Below are positions 17,539-25,915 of a stretch of DNA of 45,550 bases, one piece after another; the first letter of the stretch is position 1, and the number at the start of each line of letters is the position of its first letter. The translations under genes and the position numbers were made by a program. Source of the stretch: an uncultured Cytophagaceae bacterium. GTDB taxonomy: Bacteria; Bacteroidota; Bacteroidia; Cytophagales; Spirosomataceae. Below the pieces are notes generated by a model, which made no database searches, was not told the DNA's origin, and was given only the letters and a program-made list of their open reading frames with translations. Location of the stretch: the NCBI GenBank assembly GCA_903898715.1, contig CAIUGL010000182.1:1-45550 (forward strand). The letters run 5' to 3'.

Positions 17539-18909
17539 ATGCCCAAAATTCATTTTATCGCAATCGGCGGCGCTGCCATGCATAATTTAGCACTTGCCTT
17601 AAAAGCCAAAGGATTTGAAATCACCGGCTCCGATGATGAAATTTACGAACCATCTAAAAGCCTTTTAGAAGCAAATGGTATCCTTCCCGATGCATTTGGC
17701 TGGTTTCCTGAGAAAATCACCACTGATTTAGATGCCGTTATTGTGGGGATGCATGCACGTGCCGACAACCCTGAATTACTCCGCGCACAAGAATTGGGCA
17801 TTCAGATTGAATCCTATCCTTCATTTTTATACGAACAAAGTAAAAACAAGCAGCGTATTGTAATTGCAGGAAGTCATGGAAAGACCAGTATTACTTCCAT
17901 GATTTTACATGTTTTAAAAACACTTAACAAACCATTTGACTATTTAGTAGGCGCGCGGATCGAAGGATTCGACCTGATGGCCTCGCTTTCAGATGCTCCG
18001 ATCATCGTCATTGAAGGTGACGAATACTTAGCTTCTCCGATCGACCGACAAGCTAAATTTTTATTATACCAACCGCATATTTGTTTAATCTCAGGCATCG
18101 CTTGGGATCATATTAATGTATATCCAACGTTTGAATCGTATACAGATTCATTCAAACAATTAATTCAAGAATTACCCAAAGCAGGTTCTTTGTTTTTTGA
18201 CGAGACGGACCACGTGCTGGCAGACCTAACGGAAAGCTGTCCGGAACATGCCGCGAAGCAAGGTTATCAGGCTCATCCATCGACTATTCAAGATGGCCAA
18301 ACGATTTTGATTGGAAAAGATGGCAAATCATATCCAATTCAGGTTTTTGGCGAACATACATTGAAGAATTTAAATGGCGCCCGATTGATTTGCGAGCAAA
18401 TAGGCGTTTCGACTACAGCTTTTTATGAGGCCATTCAAAGTTTCAAAGGGGCAGCAAAACGATTGGAGTTAGTTGCATCCGCAGAAAACGGATTATTTTA
18501 TAAAGATTTTGCGCACGCTCCATCGAAAGTAAAAGCGACCACAGAGGCATTAAAAAATCAATTCCCGTCTCGAAAATTAGTGGCTTATTTGGAATTACAT
18601 ACTTTTAGCAGCTTAAATCCGGCCTTTTTACCACAATATGCGGGCACCTTGGATTTGGCAGATGAGGCGATCATTTACTTAAGTGAACATGCGCGCGAAA
18701 TCAAACGCATGGACCGTATCGAAGAAGACGTCGTTCAAACGTATTTCAAGCATCCTAGTTTGCGTGTTATCCGTGATGCGGAAACCTTACGCAATGCCTT
18801 GTTAGCGGAAACGTGGGGAGATGCCAACCTGCTTATGATGTCTTCAGGGACATTTGATGGGTTGGATATGCCAAAATTGGGCCAAGAAATCGGGATGTTA
18901 CGCGTTTAG
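17539..18909 (+). CDS. mpl: UDP-N-acetylmuramate:L-alanyl-gamma-D-glutamyl-meso-diaminopimelate ligase
   Basis: Murein recycling ligase that attaches recovered tripeptide directly to UDP-MurNAc. It has 456 residues and is a Mur-ligase relative. The N-terminal Rossmann motif IHFIAIGGAAMHNLALALKA resembles MurC but has the Mpl pattern GGAAMHNLA. The ATP loop is AGSHGKTSITSMI, and the central domain contains VIEGDEYLASPIDRQAKF and SGIAWDHINVYPTF. The C-terminal domain includes FKGAAKRLELV and YKDFAHAPSKVKATTEALK. The expected substrate binding suggests a meso-diaminopimelate peptidoglycan. The gene diverges from speA and overlaps the end of the DUF349 gene by 12 bases. Confidence 0.94.
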   Translation: MPKIHFIAIGGAAMHNLALALKAKGFEITGSDDEIYEPSKSLLEANGILPDAFGWFPEKITTDLDAVIVGMHARADNPELLRAQELGIQIESYPSFLYEQSKNKQRIVIAGSHGKTSITSMILHVLKTLNKPFDYLVGARIEGFDLMASLSDAPIIVIEGDEYLASPIDRQAKFLLYQPHICLISGIAWDHINVYPTFESYTDSFKQLIQELPKAGSLFFDETDHVLADLTESCPEHAAKQGYQAHPSTIQDGQTILIGKDGKSYPIQVFGEHTLKNLNGARLICEQIGVSTTAFYEAIQSFKGAAKRLELVASAENGLFYKDFAHAPSKVKATTEALKNQFPSRKLVAYLELHTFSSLNPAFLPQYAGTLDLADEAIIYLSEHAREIKRMDRIEEDVVQTYFKHPSLRVIRDAETLRNALLAETWGDANLLMMSSGTFDGLDMPKLGQEIGMLRV

Positions 18910-20172
18910 CAATTGATCTAGCTCGGCTTTAAAACCTGTGAGCAAAAGCTCCTTCATGCTAATCTTACGTTTTTGCGTATTGATTTTGCTCTGCGTAGGT
19001 TTATCATCCATCAAACGATCGCGTTCCGCTTGCGCCATAAAATCTTCAAGTTCACCTCGCTCCTTCTTCGTCATGTAATCCATCTGATTAATCATGATTT
19101 TCAACTGCTCGATCCGAGGCTTATCATTTAAGGCTGGATGGCGATACGAAATCACGCGCAACAAATAGTTCATTTCAAAAATCTTATCGCACGCATTACG
19201 GAAACGTTCAGCCATACTGCGATCTATCGTTTTCACTTGCGCAGTAACCTCTTTCCATTTTATGAGGTAGGCCTTAGCTAAGTCGGCAGTAGCCGGCATA
19301 TTCACTTGATCGCCCAACTTCAATTCTAATTCTCCAGTCATTGCGACTAGTTCTTGAATGCGTGGATCGACACGAGGCTTGTATTCAATGCCGTTAATGC
19401 GATTATACTTTTCGAAAAACATGTCATTGGCTTTCTTGAAATTCTTCCAAAGCATGGATTGCTTTTTCGGTGGAAGACCAATGACCAATTTCCATTCTTT
19501 TTGCAATTCTTTGACTTTGATAATGGCTGCGTCTAGGTCGTCTGACTTGCGGTATTGATGTACGGCATCGATGTATCCTTGTAACGTGAGGATTTTCTCG
19601 TCGATTTGTCTGTTTTTATCTTCAAAAAACGCTCTTCTACGTAAAAAGAACTGTTCCATAATTTCTTGAAATGAATCTGAAAGGGCATCTTGGAATTGTT
19701 TGTCCACCGGACCTGTCTTCACCCATTTGGCTTTCAATTCCATCAGCTCATCGGTCGCCGAAATTACATCCTCTTGGTTTGCAATGACTTGAGCATCCTC
19801 AATGAGGGCACGTTTGATTTCAAGATTCTTGATTTGATTGTTTTGGATAAGTCCACGAAGAAATTCCTCGAGTTCGTCTAACTTGGTAAGCAGGGGAATA
19901 AAATCGCCTAGGCCATCGAAGGTAGCCAAGTAGGCTTTCATCTGAACAACCTTGGTAAGGTAGGATCCTTTATTTTGGACTTCTTCCACCTCTTGGGCTA
20001 ATTGATCAACCTTAGATTTGGCTAATTCGAACCGTCTGGCGAAATAATTTAGTGCTTCTTGTTCGGTATCGCGAACAAAACCGATTTCACGCAAAGGGAA
20101 ATCCAAATAGGCATTTAGAAAAACTTTGCCGTCCTGGCAAAATCCAAACTCATTTTTAACGGTGTGGCTCAT
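18898..20172 (-). CDS. DUF349 domain-containing protein
   Basis: Cytoplasmic, highly charged helical protein of 424 residues. Repeated DUF349-like blocks are visible, with the recurring pattern of a Trp-Lys pair followed by helix: LMELKAKWVKTGPVDKQFQD, KELQKEWKLVIGLPPKKQSM with LWKNFKKANDMFF, and IKWKEVTAQVKTIDRSMAER with RNACDKIFE. There is no signal peptide or membrane segment. The function of the family is unclear; proteins of this type have been linked to nucleic acid or ribosome-related roles, but nothing here shows that. The start at ATG 20172 gives MSHTVKNEFGFCQDG. The 167-base divergent gap to ettA is AT-rich and shows no clear promoter match. Confidence 0.85.
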   Translation of the reverse strand: MSHTVKNEFGFCQDGKVFLNAYLDFPLREIGFVRDTEQEALNYFARRFELAKSKVDQLAQEVEEVQNKGSYLTKVVQMKAYLATFDGLGDFIPLLTKLDELEEFLRGLIQNNQIKNLEIKRALIEDAQVIANQEDVISATDELMELKAKWVKTGPVDKQFQDALSDSFQEIMEQFFLRRRAFFEDKNRQIDEKILTLQGYIDAVHQYRKSDDLDAAIIKVKELQKEWKLVIGLPPKKQSMLWKNFKKANDMFFEKYNRINGIEYKPRVDPRIQELVAMTGELELKLGDQVNMPATADLAKAYLIKWKEVTAQVKTIDRSMAERFRNACDKIFEMNYLLRVISYRHPALNDKPRIEQLKIMINQMDYMTKKERGELEDFMAQAERDRLMDDKPTQSKINTQKRKISMKELLLTGFKAELDQLLNA

Positions 20173-20339
20173 GTCAAATCTTATAAAAGAGCTTCAAGCA
20201 AACGCTTTGGCTCATTAAATCCAGCCTCAATTTATCTAAAAAATTATAAATAAATCAAGAAATCATCCGTAGAAACTCAAAAAATTACATAAAAATAACA
20301 TTCTTTGCAGGTTCAAATCAAACTAACACGATTGACCTT

Positions 20340-22004
20340 ATGAGTAACGAAACGATTATATTTTCAATGGAGCGCGTTTCCAAAGTGATTCCTCCACAGA
20401 AAACGATCATTAAAAATATATATTTATCCTTTTTTTACGGTGCAAAAATCGGGGTTCTTGGACTTAATGGTTCCGGTAAATCAACCCTTTTGCGCATCAT
20501 TGCCGGATTAGATAAATCATTTACAGGTGACGTAGTCTGGTCTCCAGGTTACACGGTAGGATTGCTTGAGCAAGAGCCCCAATTAGATCCGAATAAAACT
20601 GTTCTCGAGGTTGTTGAAGAGGCCGTAGTTGAAATTAAAAACCTATTAAAGGAGTTTGATGAGATTAACGAAGCGTTTGCGGATCCTGATGCCGACTTTG
20701 ATAAGTTATTAGCGCGTCAAGGAGAAGTTCAAGAAAAACTTGACCACAGCAATGCGTGGGAATTGGATACACGTTTGGAAAAAGCCATGGACGCGTTGCG
20801 TTGTCCAGATCCAGACGCTTTGGTCAGCACACTATCTGGTGGAGAAAAACGCCGTGTGGCACTTTGCAGATTGCTACTTCAAGAGCCTGATGTCTTGTTG
20901 TTGGATGAGCCTACTAACCACTTGGATGCAGAATCCGTTGACTGGTTGGAGCAACATTTACGTCAATACAAAGGAACCGTTATTGCAGTAACCCACGATA
21001 GATACTTCTTGGATAATGTGGCTGGTTGGATTTTGGAATTAGATCGCGGCGAAGGAATTCCATGGAAAGGGAATTATTCTTCGTGGTTAGAGCAGAAACA
21101 AAACCGGTTGGCACAAGAAGAAAAGACAGAATCTCGCCGACAAAAAACCCTACAACGCGAGTTGGAGTGGGTTCGTATGGCACCAAAAGCCCGTCAAGCG
21201 AAATCAAAAGCGCGTATCGGAGCTTATGAAAAATTGCTCTCGGAAGAGAATCGCCAGAAAGAAGATAAATTGGAATTGTTCATTCCAGCAGGTCCTCGTT
21301 TAGGAAATAAGGTTATTGAAGTACAAGGGGTTTCCAAGTCCTTTGGAGATAAATTATTGTACGAAAATGTGAGTTTTACACTACCTCCGGCAGGCATTGT
21401 GGGAATTATTGGACCAAACGGTGCGGGTAAAACAACGATGTTCAAATTGATTACGGGTCAGTTGCAGCCTGATTCTGGAAGTTTTGAGGTAGGTGAAACA
21501 GTGAAATTAGCTTACGTAGATCAGGAGCATAATCAGCTGATCGCTGAGAAATCGGTGTATGAAACGATTGCCGACGGTAATGATTGGATCATGCTGGGTG
21601 GCAAACAATCAAATGCCCGTGCCTATGTGAGTAAGTTTAATTTCAATGGGGCGGATCAAGAAAAGAAAATTGGCAATTTATCTGGTGGCGAACGCAACCG
21701 GGTACATTTGGCGATGATGTTAAAAGAGGGTGCGAATGTGTTGTTGCTGGATGAGCCAACCAATGATTTGGATGTAAATACACTTCGTGCATTAGAGGAA
21801 GGTTTAGAGAATTTTGCGGGTTGTGCGGTGGTTATTTCCCACGATAGATGGTTCTTAGACCGTATTGCAACGCATATTTTGGCATTTGAGGGAGATTCTC
21901 AGGTGACGTATTTTGAGGGTAACTATTCAGAATATGAGGAGGCTCGGAAAAAACGATTAGGGGACGTGGCTCCGAAACGAATTCGGTACAAGAAGCTACA
22001 ATAA
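20340..22004 (+). CDS. ettA: ABC-F translational throttle protein
   Basis: Soluble ABC-F ATPase that binds the ribosomal E site and gates the start of elongation according to ATP/ADP level. It has 554 residues, matching EttA. The first nucleotide domain has Walker A GLNGSGKST, signature LSGGEKRRVALCRLL and Walker B VLLLDEPTNHLD. The linker (about 240-310) is basic and helical (RRQKTLQRELEWVRMAPKAR, then KARIGAYEKLL), as in EttA. The second domain has GPNGAGKTT, LSGGERNRVHLAMML and VLLLDEPTNDLD. Its C-terminus YEEARKKRLGDVAPKRIRYKKL is also the EttA type. It is monocistronic as far as seen; the hairpin just downstream (22005-22026) has a bulge and no T tract. Confidence 0.95.
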   Translation: MSNETIIFSMERVSKVIPPQKTIIKNIYLSFFYGAKIGVLGLNGSGKSTLLRIIAGLDKSFTGDVVWSPGYTVGLLEQEPQLDPNKTVLEVVEEAVVEIKNLLKEFDEINEAFADPDADFDKLLARQGEVQEKLDHSNAWELDTRLEKAMDALRCPDPDALVSTLSGGEKRRVALCRLLLQEPDVLLLDEPTNHLDAESVDWLEQHLRQYKGTVIAVTHDRYFLDNVAGWILELDRGEGIPWKGNYSSWLEQKQNRLAQEEKTESRRQKTLQRELEWVRMAPKARQAKSKARIGAYEKLLSEENRQKEDKLELFIPAGPRLGNKVIEVQGVSKSFGDKLLYENVSFTLPPAGIVGIIGPNGAGKTTMFKLITGQLQPDSGSFEVGETVKLAYVDQEHNQLIAEKSVYETIADGNDWIMLGGKQSNARAYVSKFNFNGADQEKKIGNLSGGERNRVHLAMMLKEGANVLLLDEPTNDLDVNTLRALEEGLENFAGCAVVISHDRWFLDRIATHILAFEGDSQVTYFEGNYSEYEEARKKRLGDVAPKRIRYKKLQ

Positions 22005-22045
22005 GGTCTGCAGATTAAGCAGGACCACTTATGAACACTTTTGCG

Positions 22046-22053
22046 TATTTTTG
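22046..22053 (+). promoter_or_regulatory. -7 promoter box for the MoxR ATPase gene
   Basis: TATTTTTG matches TAnnTTTG, 65 bases before the start codon; no -33 TTG at the expected spacing. The resulting leader would hold short frames, one of which (ATG at 22111) ends in the ATGA that overlaps the true start. Confidence 0.4.
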
Positions 22054-22118
22054 CACGTGAAAATGAGCCTGGCAATAAATGATTTAGGCAAAGATTGAGC
22101 GTTTAAACGAATGGCAAC

Positions 22119-23078
22119 ATGACACCAAGAGAAAAAATTCAAGCGGTTATTGACGAAATGGGTAAAGTGGTTGTTGGGCAGGAACGCCTCATAAACCGCC
22201 TCCTTGTGGGTCTATTTACGGGTGGACACGTACTCTTAGAAGGTGTCCCTGGTCTAGCCAAAACGTTAACAATCAATACATTAGCTAAAATATTAGATTT
22301 ACATTTTCAGCGAATTCAATTTACGCCAGATTTACTACCATCAGATTTAGTGGGTACGATGATTTACAATCCGCTAAAAAATGAGTTTGAAGTAAAAAAG
22401 GGGCCTATTTTCGCTCAGATTATTTTAGCGGATGAAATAAACCGGGCACCCGCAAAAGTGCAGTCGGCCTTATTAGAAGCCATGGCTGAAAAGCAGGTTA
22501 CGATTGGTGAAACTACTTACCTGTTAGACAAGCCCTTTCTGGTTCTAGCTACCCAAAACCCCGTGGAGCAAGAAGGAACTTTCCCTTTGCCTGAAGCACA
22601 AGTTGACCGCTTTATGATGAAGGTTTTCCTTAATTATTTGGATAAGGAACAGGAACTGGAGGTGATGCGGAAGATGTCTAACATGGATTTCCAGTATGAG
22701 CCCAAGGCGATTTTAACGCTATCAGATATTCAGGCAATTCGAAAAGAGATCAATCAAATTACGATTTCGGAGACCTTGGAAAAATACATCATTGAGTTGA
22801 TTTTCGCGACGCGAAATCCGGCGGATTATGGGCTAACGAAAGAGGCAGATTACATTCAATTTGGCGCTTCGCCGCGTGCGAGTATTCATTTAAACTTAGC
22901 TGCTAAAGTGATGGCCTACCTCGCAGGACGTGATTATGTATTGCCAGAAGACATCAAGGAAATGACGCCGGATGTGTTAAATCACCGGATTATTTTGACT
23001 TACGAGGCAGAGGCGGATAACATCACGAGTTTACAAATCATTCAAACAATCTTGAGTTCGGTGGCAATTAATCGCTAA
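22119..23078 (+). CDS. MoxR family AAA+ ATPase
   Basis: Chaperone-like AAA+ ATPase of 319 residues. The Walker A motif is LLEGVPGLAKTLT (about 39-51), Walker B is IILADEINRAPAKVQSALLEAM, sensor 1 is LVLATQNPVEQEGTFPLPEAQ with the arginine finger following in VDRFMMK, and the C-terminal lid domain contains GASPRASIHLNLAAKVMAYL. MoxR proteins usually work with a neighbouring DUF58 protein and von Willebrand-type partners to activate metal or membrane complexes. None of these partners is adjacent here; the next gene is a pectinase. The substrate is therefore unknown. The start at ATG 22119 gives MTPREKIQAVIDEMGKVVVG, which is normal for the family. Confidence 0.94.
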   Translation: MTPREKIQAVIDEMGKVVVGQERLINRLLVGLFTGGHVLLEGVPGLAKTLTINTLAKILDLHFQRIQFTPDLLPSDLVGTMIYNPLKNEFEVKKGPIFAQIILADEINRAPAKVQSALLEAMAEKQVTIGETTYLLDKPFLVLATQNPVEQEGTFPLPEAQVDRFMMKVFLNYLDKEQELEVMRKMSNMDFQYEPKAILTLSDIQAIRKEINQITISETLEKYIIELIFATRNPADYGLTKEADYIQFGASPRASIHLNLAAKVMAYLAGRDYVLPEDIKEMTPDVLNHRIILTYEAEADNITSLQIIQTILSSVAINR

Positions 23079-23110
23079 ATCATCAGTAAAAAAGCCATTT
23101 ACATTGCTTT

Positions 23111-23131
23111 TAAGGTCAAATTAAGACCTTA
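23111..23131 (+). promoter_or_regulatory. hairpin abutting the start codon of the CE12-GH28 gene
   Basis: TAAGGTC (23111-23117), loop AAATTAA, GACCTTA (23125-23131): a perfect seven-base stem whose last base is the A of the ATG. It could limit translation initiation. A weaker six-base stem AAAAGC/GCTTTT lies just before it (23090-23111). Confidence 0.4.
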
Positions 23132-25317
23132 TGAGATTTCGTTTCGCGCTGATCATCAGCACCTTTTTACTTTTCAGTTTCAATGCTTCTGAGCCTTTGC
23201 GGGTATTTTTGATTGGCGATTCCACGATGGCCGATAAGATTCCTGCGGACTTTCCCGAGACTGGCTGGGGTATGCCATTTGCGAAATTATTTAATGAGGC
23301 TGTGGAGGTGCAAAATCATGCGTTTAACGGTCGGAGCACCAAAAGCTTCCGACGCGAAGGTCGCTGGTCGAAAGTACAAGCTCAATTAAAAAAAGGAGAT
23401 TATGTGTTCATTCAGTTTGGCCATAATGATGCCAAAGTAAGTGATACATCTCGGTATGCCCCAGCTCAGACAGATTTTCGTGCCAATCTGATTCGCTATG
23501 TGAAGGAGACGCGCGCATCAGGTGCTACTCCAATTTTATTAACGCCAACGCAACGACGCAAGTTTGATTCAACCGGTGTTTTTGTCGATCAACATGCTGA
23601 TTATCCGGCAGTTATTCGCGAAGTAGCGGCGCAGGAAAAAGTGATGTTGATTGATGTAGAGAAGGCGAGCAAATTGATTATCCAGCAAGAGGGGCCTGAA
23701 GGCGCGAAAAAAATATTCTTGCATTATCCGGTAGGCATATTTAAGAAATTCATGAAAGGAGTGGCGGATGATACACATTTCTCGCCCTATGGTGCGACGC
23801 GCATGGCAAATCTGGTGGCAGAGGCTTTAGCCAATTCAACAGCGCATTTGAAAAGCTTCTTACGTAAATCAGCTTTCAGCGAAAAATATGAATTCGAATT
23901 ACCTGCCGTGGCAACGACAGCATTTAAAAGAGATACATTTAATATCGTGCAATATGGCGCTAAGCGCGCGGTAGGGGTGTTGAATACGGGTGCGATCCAA
24001 CAAGCGATTCAAACTTCAAACCAACAAGGCGGTGGGGTTGTCTTAATTCCTGCCGGATTCTGGATCAGTGGTCCGATCACAATCTTATCGAATGTGAATT
24101 TGCATTTGGCGCAAGGTGCTGTTTTGCAGTTTAGTGATAATCCAAAAGATTACCCGTTAGTGCGCACAAATTGGGAGGGTGTAGATGCAATCAGGGCTCA
24201 ATCTCCTATTTCAGCTTTGGGTGCTCGGAATATTGCCATAACGGGTCAGGGAATTATTGATGGTGCGGGGGAAGCGTGGAGACCGGTCAAGAAAGGGAAA
24301 ATGACAGCGGGAGAATGGGATAATTTGGTTCGTTCGGGAGGAGTATTGGATTCGAAAAAAGAAACCTGGTACCCAACGGCTGGGGCGCTAAAAGCGTCTA
24401 CGATGGATCGCCCAGGTGTCGTCGCGGCAGGGTTTACGGAGGCAAATACGGAGGAAATTAAGGAATTTGTCCGGCCAAATATGATCAGTTTACGGGAATG
24501 TGAACAAGTGTTATTGGAAGGTGTAGCGTTTCAAAATTCACCAGCTTGGAATATTCACCCACTGCTTTGCAAGCATGTAACCGTTGAAAATATCTCAGTA
24601 AAAAACCCGTGGTATGCACAGAATGGCGATGGAATTGATATCGAATCCTGTGAATATGTGACGGTGCGTAATTCACGTTTCGATGTGGGTGATGATGGAA
24701 TTTGTCTGAAATCTGGCAAAGATGCAGAAGGCCGTAAACGCGGTCGGCCAAGTGCGCATATCATGATTGAGAATTGTGTTGTTTTTCATGGTCATGGTGG
24801 AGTGGTGGTCGGAAGTGAGATGTCGGGAGGTGTGCATGACTTGTATGTAAGGAATTGTCAGTTTTTAGGAACGGATGTGGGATTACGATTTAAGACAGCA
24901 CGCGGACGGGGCGGTGTCGTAGAAAACGTGTTTATTCGTGATATTTCAATGAAAAATATAGCTGGCGAGGCGATTCTATTTGACATGTATTATCAAGGAA
25001 AAGATCCGGTGGCTACTTTTGGCGATGGAGGTGAGACTCCTAAAATTGAATTGTTACCTGTCAATGAAGGAACGCCACAGTTTAGACATATTTTCGTTGA
25101 AAATGTAGTTGCCAAAGGAGCCGAAACTGGATTGTTGATTCGCGGCCTACCCGAAATGCCCATTCACCATATTCAACTTAGCAATTTAGATATTGAAAGT
25201 GTCCAAGGGTATCGTGTAATTGAGGCGCGGGATATTGTCTTGAAACAAGCAAAATTCACGGAAACTGGAGCGAAAAAATCGGAGTTATTTCATGTGAAAA
25301 ACTGGAAAAATAATTAA
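23131..25317 (+). CDS. exported CE12 acetylesterase - GH28 polygalacturonase fusion
   Basis: Bifunctional pectinase of 728 residues with a signal peptide (MRFRFALIISTFLLFSFNAS). Residues about 23-235 are an SGNH esterase of the rhamnogalacturonan acetylesterase type: block I FLIGDSTMAD with nucleophile Ser31, the oxyanion motifs FNGRSTKSF and FGHNDAK, and DDTHFSPYGA with the Asp-His pair. Residues about 268-725 are a right-handed beta-helix GH28 domain starting FNIVQYGAK. All four GH28 motifs are present: NGDGID near 498, GDDGIC near 520, HGHGG near 552 and RFKTARG near 586. The enzyme would remove acetyl groups and hydrolyse galacturonan chains in the periplasm or outside. No SusC/SusD genes flank it. 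A hairpin repeat follows. Confidence 0.92.
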   Translation: MRFRFALIISTFLLFSFNASEPLRVFLIGDSTMADKIPADFPETGWGMPFAKLFNEAVEVQNHAFNGRSTKSFRREGRWSKVQAQLKKGDYVFIQFGHNDAKVSDTSRYAPAQTDFRANLIRYVKETRASGATPILLTPTQRRKFDSTGVFVDQHADYPAVIREVAAQEKVMLIDVEKASKLIIQQEGPEGAKKIFLHYPVGIFKKFMKGVADDTHFSPYGATRMANLVAEALANSTAHLKSFLRKSAFSEKYEFELPAVATTAFKRDTFNIVQYGAKRAVGVLNTGAIQQAIQTSNQQGGGVVLIPAGFWISGPITILSNVNLHLAQGAVLQFSDNPKDYPLVRTNWEGVDAIRAQSPISALGARNIAITGQGIIDGAGEAWRPVKKGKMTAGEWDNLVRSGGVLDSKKETWYPTAGALKASTMDRPGVVAAGFTEANTEEIKEFVRPNMISLRECEQVLLEGVAFQNSPAWNIHPLLCKHVTVENISVKNPWYAQNGDGIDIESCEYVTVRNSRFDVGDDGICLKSGKDAEGRKRGRPSAHIMIENCVVFHGHGGVVVGSEMSGGVHDLYVRNCQFLGTDVGLRFKTARGRGGVVENVFIRDISMKNIAGEAILFDMYYQGKDPVATFGDGGETPKIELLPVNEGTPQFRHIFVENVVAKGAETGLLIRGLPEMPIHHIQLSNLDIESVQGYRVIEARDIVLKQAKFTETGAKKSELFHVKNWKNN

Positions 25318-25322
25318 CCCCT

Positions 25323-25357
25323 TACCTTTGCCAATCCTCCAAGGTTTGGCAAAGGTA
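25323..25357. repeat. palindromic repeat, copy 1 (35 bp core)
   Basis: Near-palindrome with twelve-base arms TACCTTTGCCAA and TTGGCAAAGGTA around an 11-base centre. It is identical over 35 bases to the copy at 25851-25885. The similarity continues for about 33 more bases at roughly 70 percent (to about 25390), ending at the start codon of the DUF1569 gene. It follows the CE12-GH28 stop codon by 5 bases and could act as a terminator or be a REP/MITE-like element. Confidence 0.8.
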
Positions 25358-25389
25358 GGAGGAATATAGTTCAACTAATTGATAATTTT

Positions 25390-25848
25390 ATGGCCTATCC
25401 ATCCATTTATCTTTCATCTACAACTGAGGAATTGTTTCGCAGAATAGACCAACTGAATGCTCAAAGTCAAGGGCTTTGGGGCAAAATGACTGTTGGCCAA
25501 ATGCTTTCACATTGTGCCGTTCCATATGAGCAAATTTTGGGATTAAATACGCTCCAACCACCTTTGCTGATGCGCATTATTTTGAATTTATTTCTCAAAA
25601 AATCCATGGTCAATGAAGTTCCGTACAAACAAAATTTACCTACCGCTCCGAGCTTTATTCGAACAGAGCAATATGATGTAGCTATAGAAAAGGAAAGATT
25701 AAAAGACTTAATCAAAACCATTCATGAAATGGGCTCCGAAAAATTAGCTAGAACTCCTTCGTTAAGTTTAGGGAAACTCACTGCGACCGAATGGAATAAT
25801 CTATTGTACAAACACTTGGATCACCACCTCCAACAATTTGGTGTTTAG
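25390..25848 (+). CDS. DUF1569 domain-containing protein (DinB-like fold)
   Basis: Small cytoplasmic protein of 152 residues. The pattern WGKMTVGQMLSHCAVPYEQIL near the N-terminus and TATEWNNLLYKHLDHHLQQFG at the C-terminus is that of DUF1569, a relative of the DinB/YfiT four-helix metal-binding fold. The His in LSHC and the closing HLDHHLQQF could be metal ligands by analogy with that fold. No enzymatic activity is established for the family. The gene is bracketed on both sides by identical 35-base palindromes and is the only gene between them, so it may have moved as a unit. It converges with the GH2 gene. Confidence 0.82.
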   Translation: MAYPSIYLSSTTEELFRRIDQLNAQSQGLWGKMTVGQMLSHCAVPYEQILGLNTLQPPLLMRIILNLFLKKSMVNEVPYKQNLPTAPSFIRTEQYDVAIEKERLKDLIKTIHEMGSEKLARTPSLSLGKLTATEWNNLLYKHLDHHLQQFGV

Positions 25849-25850
25849 CC

Positions 25851-25885
25851 TACCTTTGCCAATCCTCCAAGGTTTGGCAAAGGTA
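25851..25885. repeat. palindromic repeat, copy 2 (35 bp core)
   Basis: Identical 35-base palindrome to 25323-25357, in the same orientation, starting 2 bases after the DUF1569 stop codon. The weaker homology to copy 1 extends to about 25919 and runs into the last codon of the leftward GH2 gene. No third copy was noticed in the window. Confidence 0.8.
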
Positions 25886-25915
25886 AGGGGGAAAAACTTC
25901 AAGTAACTGATATTT

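Noticed and set aside
22005-22026. Hairpin directly after ettA
   Set aside because: The stem has a bulge and no T tract follows, so it is not called a terminator.
22111-22122. Three-codon frame overlapping the moxR start
   Set aside because: ATG GCA ACA TGA could couple translation, but such short frames arise by chance; no further support.
25323-25885. Two repeats considered as a CRISPR array or transposon ends
   Set aside because: Only two copies, in direct orientation, 528 bases apart, with an ordinary DUF1569 gene between; no spacers, cas genes or transposase.
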